Shown piece after piece: positions 5,147-6,903 of a stretch of DNA of 6,903 bases. How positions within the stretch are numbered: the first letter of the stretch is position 1; each line of letters opens with the position of its first letter. The translations under genes were made by a program, and so were the position numbers. The notes under the pieces are model-generated. The model worked only from the letters and a program-made list of their open reading frames with translations. It was not told the origin of the DNA and ran no database searches. The DNA comes from Actinomycetes bacterium (GTDB lineage: Bacteria > Actinomycetota > Actinomycetes > JAJYSQ01), in the NCBI GenBank assembly GCA_021793495.1, contig JAJYSQ010000082.1, positions 1 to 6,903 of the forward strand, in the 5' to 3' direction.

Positions 5147-6903
5147 TCAGCCAGATCGTCCCAGCAACGCCCGAACGGCCTGCGGCCCGTCCGCCCGCAG
5201 GGCCCGCGCCGCGGTGGCGGCTGCCTGGTCGATCAGCACGGAACGGATCGCCTGCTTGACCGACGGCACCGCCCCGGGAGAGACGGACAGCTCGCGCACC
5301 CCGAGGCCGATCAGCACGCCGACCGCCAGCTCGTCGGCGGCCAGCTCCCCGCAGACCGCGACGAGCTTCCCGCCCGAGCCCCGGCAGACACTGTCGACCA
5401 GGCTCAATACCCCGGGGTCGTACGGGTCACCGATAGCGGCAACGGCATCATTGCCCCGTTCGGCGGCCAGCGCGTACTGGGTGAGGTCGTTGGTACCGAT
5501 CGAGAAGAAGTCCACATACGCTGCGAACGCGGCGGACTTCAACGCCGCGGCCGGCACCTCCACCATGATCCCGACCTGCAACCCGCTCGGCTGCCCACGG
5601 CCTTCGGCGGCCACCGCCTCGTCGAGCAGACGCCGGGCCTGGACCAGCTCGGTGACCTGACTGACCATCGGGAACATCAGGCTCACCGGGGTGGCGTGCG
5701 CGACCCTGACCACGGCCAGCATCTGGTCGGCCAACAGCCCAGGGCGTGCCAAGGACAACCGCAGTCCGCGCACCCCGAGGAACGGGTTGGCCTCCGGGCG
5801 CATCCGTACGTACTCCAACGGCTTGTCCCCGCCGACGTCGAGGGTACGCAGGGTGATGCGACGCCCGCCGAGCTCCTCGGCCAGCGCCAGGTAGGTCTTC
5901 TCCTGCTCCTCCATGTCCGGCGGCTGGTCGCGGCCGAGAAACAGGAACTCGGTGCGCACCAGTCCGGCCAGGTCCGCACCGGAGGCGGCCGCCATCCGCG
6001 CATCGTCGACCGAGGCAAGGTTCGCCCCGACCAGCACGTGGACGCCGTCGCGGGTCACCGCCGGAGCCGCGGCATGGACCAGCGCGGCCTGCCGGGCCCG
6101 GGCCAGGGCGCCGGCCCGCTCGACGAACCGGGCCAGCACCGCCTCGCCGGGGTCGACGACCACCTCCCCGGCCCGGGCGTCGACCGCGAGCACCGTCCCC
6201 TCGGGAAGGTCGAGCACAGCGGGCCCCGCGCCGACGACCGCGGGAATCCCCTTGGCGCGGGCGAGGATCGCACCGTGGGCCGTCGGGCTGCCCTGAGCGA
6301 GCACCACGCCCGTGACCCGCCCGGCATCGAGCTCGGCGGCCTCCCCCGCCGTCAGGTCGCGGGCAACGAGCACCCCCTGGCCGGTCGCGGCGGATGTCGA
6401 CACCCCCAGCAGCACCTGAAGCACCTGGTCCCCGATCGCCCGTATGTCCGCGGCCCTGGCCTGCAGGTACGGGTCGGAGATCGCGGCGAGCTCGGACTCC
6501 ACCCGGGCGACCGCCGCGGCCCAGGCAGGTGCGCCCGCCTGACCGGACTCGATCCGGGCCCGCACGTCGCCGAGCAGATCGGTGTCCTCGAGCAGGAGCA
6601 GGTGGGCGTCGAAGATCGCCGCGTCCTGCTCGCCGACCTCTCGGGCCGTACGGGCCCGCAGCCTCTGCACCTGTCGGCGCACCTCGGCGAGAGCCTCACG
6701 CACCCGGCGCCACTCCGCCTTCGGGTCCTCGGCCCGCGAGTCGGGGACCTCCAGCACCCCGGTGCGCAGGTGCCACACCGGTCCGACCCCGATCCCGGTG
6801 GCGGCAGGCAGCCCGCGTACCACCTGCCCCGGCAGGATCGGCACGGGCGCGACCGGCGAACCCGGGCGCGGTCCGCCACCTGGTCCTCGGCCCAGAGGGC
6901 TGA
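5147..6903 (-). CDS. PEP-protein phosphotransferase (PTS Enzyme I), possibly C-terminal part of a DhaM-type fusion; 5' end not in window
   Basis: Cytoplasmic enzyme that takes phosphate from phosphoenolpyruvate onto a histidine and passes it to an HPr-type carrier. Numbering starts from a GTG at 6844, which gives 565 residues, a complete Enzyme I. The N-terminal domain begins at GLPAATGIGVGP (11-22). The phosphohistidine motif GSPTAHGAILAR (185-196) has the active His190. The PEP-binding barrel shows GLVRTEFLF (294-302), LRTLDVGGDKP (332-342), NPFLGVRGLRL (353-363), IMVEVPAA (426-433), DFFSIGTNDLTQY (445-457) and VCGELA (497-502) with the catalytic Cys498. The GTG has no ribosome site. Upstream the frame stays open to the window edge and encodes a Gly/Pro-rich stretch resembling an interdomain linker. 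In some actinobacteria Enzyme I is fused behind EIIA and HPr domains of DhaM, which feeds dihydroxyacetone kinase. The glycerol-gene setting suits that, but a free-standing leaderless ptsI is the alternative. Its stop at 5147 converges on glpK copy 2. Confidence 0.9.
   Translation of the reverse strand, partial: SPLGRGPGGGPRPGSPVAPVPILPGQVVRGLPAATGIGVGPVWHLRTGVLEVPDSRAEDPKAEWRRVREALAEVRRQVQRLRARTAREVGEQDAAIFDAHLLLLEDTDLLGDVRARIESGQAGAPAWAAAVARVESELAAISDPYLQARAADIRAIGDQVLQVLLGVSTSAATGQGVLVARDLTAGEAAELDAGRVTGVVLAQGSPTAHGAILARAKGIPAVVGAGPAVLDLPEGTVLAVDARAGEVVVDPGEAVLARFVERAGALARARQAALVHAAAPAVTRDGVHVLVGANLASVDDARMAAASGADLAGLVRTEFLFLGRDQPPDMEEQEKTYLALAEELGGRRITLRTLDVGGDKPLEYVRMRPEANPFLGVRGLRLSLARPGLLADQMLAVVRVAHATPVSLMFPMVSQVTELVQARRLLDEAVAAEGRGQPSGLQVGIMVEVPAAALKSAAFAAYVDFFSIGTNDLTQYALAAERGNDAVAAIGDPYDPGVLSLVDSVCRGSGGKLVAVCGELAADELAVGVLIGLGVRELSVSPGAVPSVKQAIRSVLIDQAAATAARALRADGPQAVRALLGRSG

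Noticed and set aside
6352..6879. Alternative minus-strand start at a GTG (6879) preceded by GAGGA
   Set aside because: The ribosome-like site is attractive, but this frame does not encode the Enzyme I domain and gives Arg/Cys-rich sequence. It would need a frameshift for which the sequence gives no other evidence.
1..6903. Mobile elements, CRISPR arrays, tRNA or rRNA genes, prophage or defence genes
   Set aside because: No repeats with regular spacers, transposase-like protein, terminal repeats or RNA-gene signatures were found. The only long matches are between the two kinase paralogues.

Overview
The window is about 6.9 kb of very GC-rich DNA carrying five protein genes for glycerol uptake, phosphorylation and its control. 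The GC-rich codon use, the GylR-like IclR-family regulator beside glpF/glpK, the leaderless-looking promoter and the Gly/Pro-rich lead-in to an Enzyme I gene all point to an actinobacterium. The sequence alone does not support a genus.

Layout from left to right. A perfect 15-bp hairpin (1-37) lies at the left edge and probably terminates the leftward operon. glpK copy 1 (101-1618, minus) is preceded by glpF (1705-2538, minus). Together they read as a glpF-glpK operon with an 86-bp gap that contains a small hairpin. A 198-bp divergent control region (2539-2736) follows. It holds a plausible glpF promoter, a -10 element for the regulator placed so that the mRNA would be leaderless, three spaced copies of CGAACGT plus inverted half-sites, and a long stem in the glpF leader. 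On the plus strand come a GylR-like regulator (2737-3501) and a second complete glycerol kinase (3558-5087), which form a second small operon. After a 59-bp convergent gap, a minus-strand gene encodes a PTS Enzyme I (from 5147 to at least 6844). Its frame stays open to the right edge through a Gly/Pro-rich stretch, so it may be the C-terminal part of a larger DhaM-like fusion that starts outside the window.

How the genes work together: glycerol enters through GlpF and is trapped as glycerol 3-phosphate by either kinase. The GylR-like protein, by family analogy, represses both divergent transcripts until glycerol or glycerol 3-phosphate is present. The Enzyme I passes phosphate from PEP to an HPr-type carrier. 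In this setting the likely final acceptor is a dihydroxyacetone kinase system, giving a second route for C3 metabolism, but no dha gene is visible here. No glycerol-3-phosphate dehydrogenase, RNA gene, mobile element or CRISPR array is seen.

No wholly new system is evident. The points most worth a second look are the operator array, the paired glycerol kinases on either side of their regulator with a 30-nt exact inverted match, and the truncated Enzyme I reading frame.
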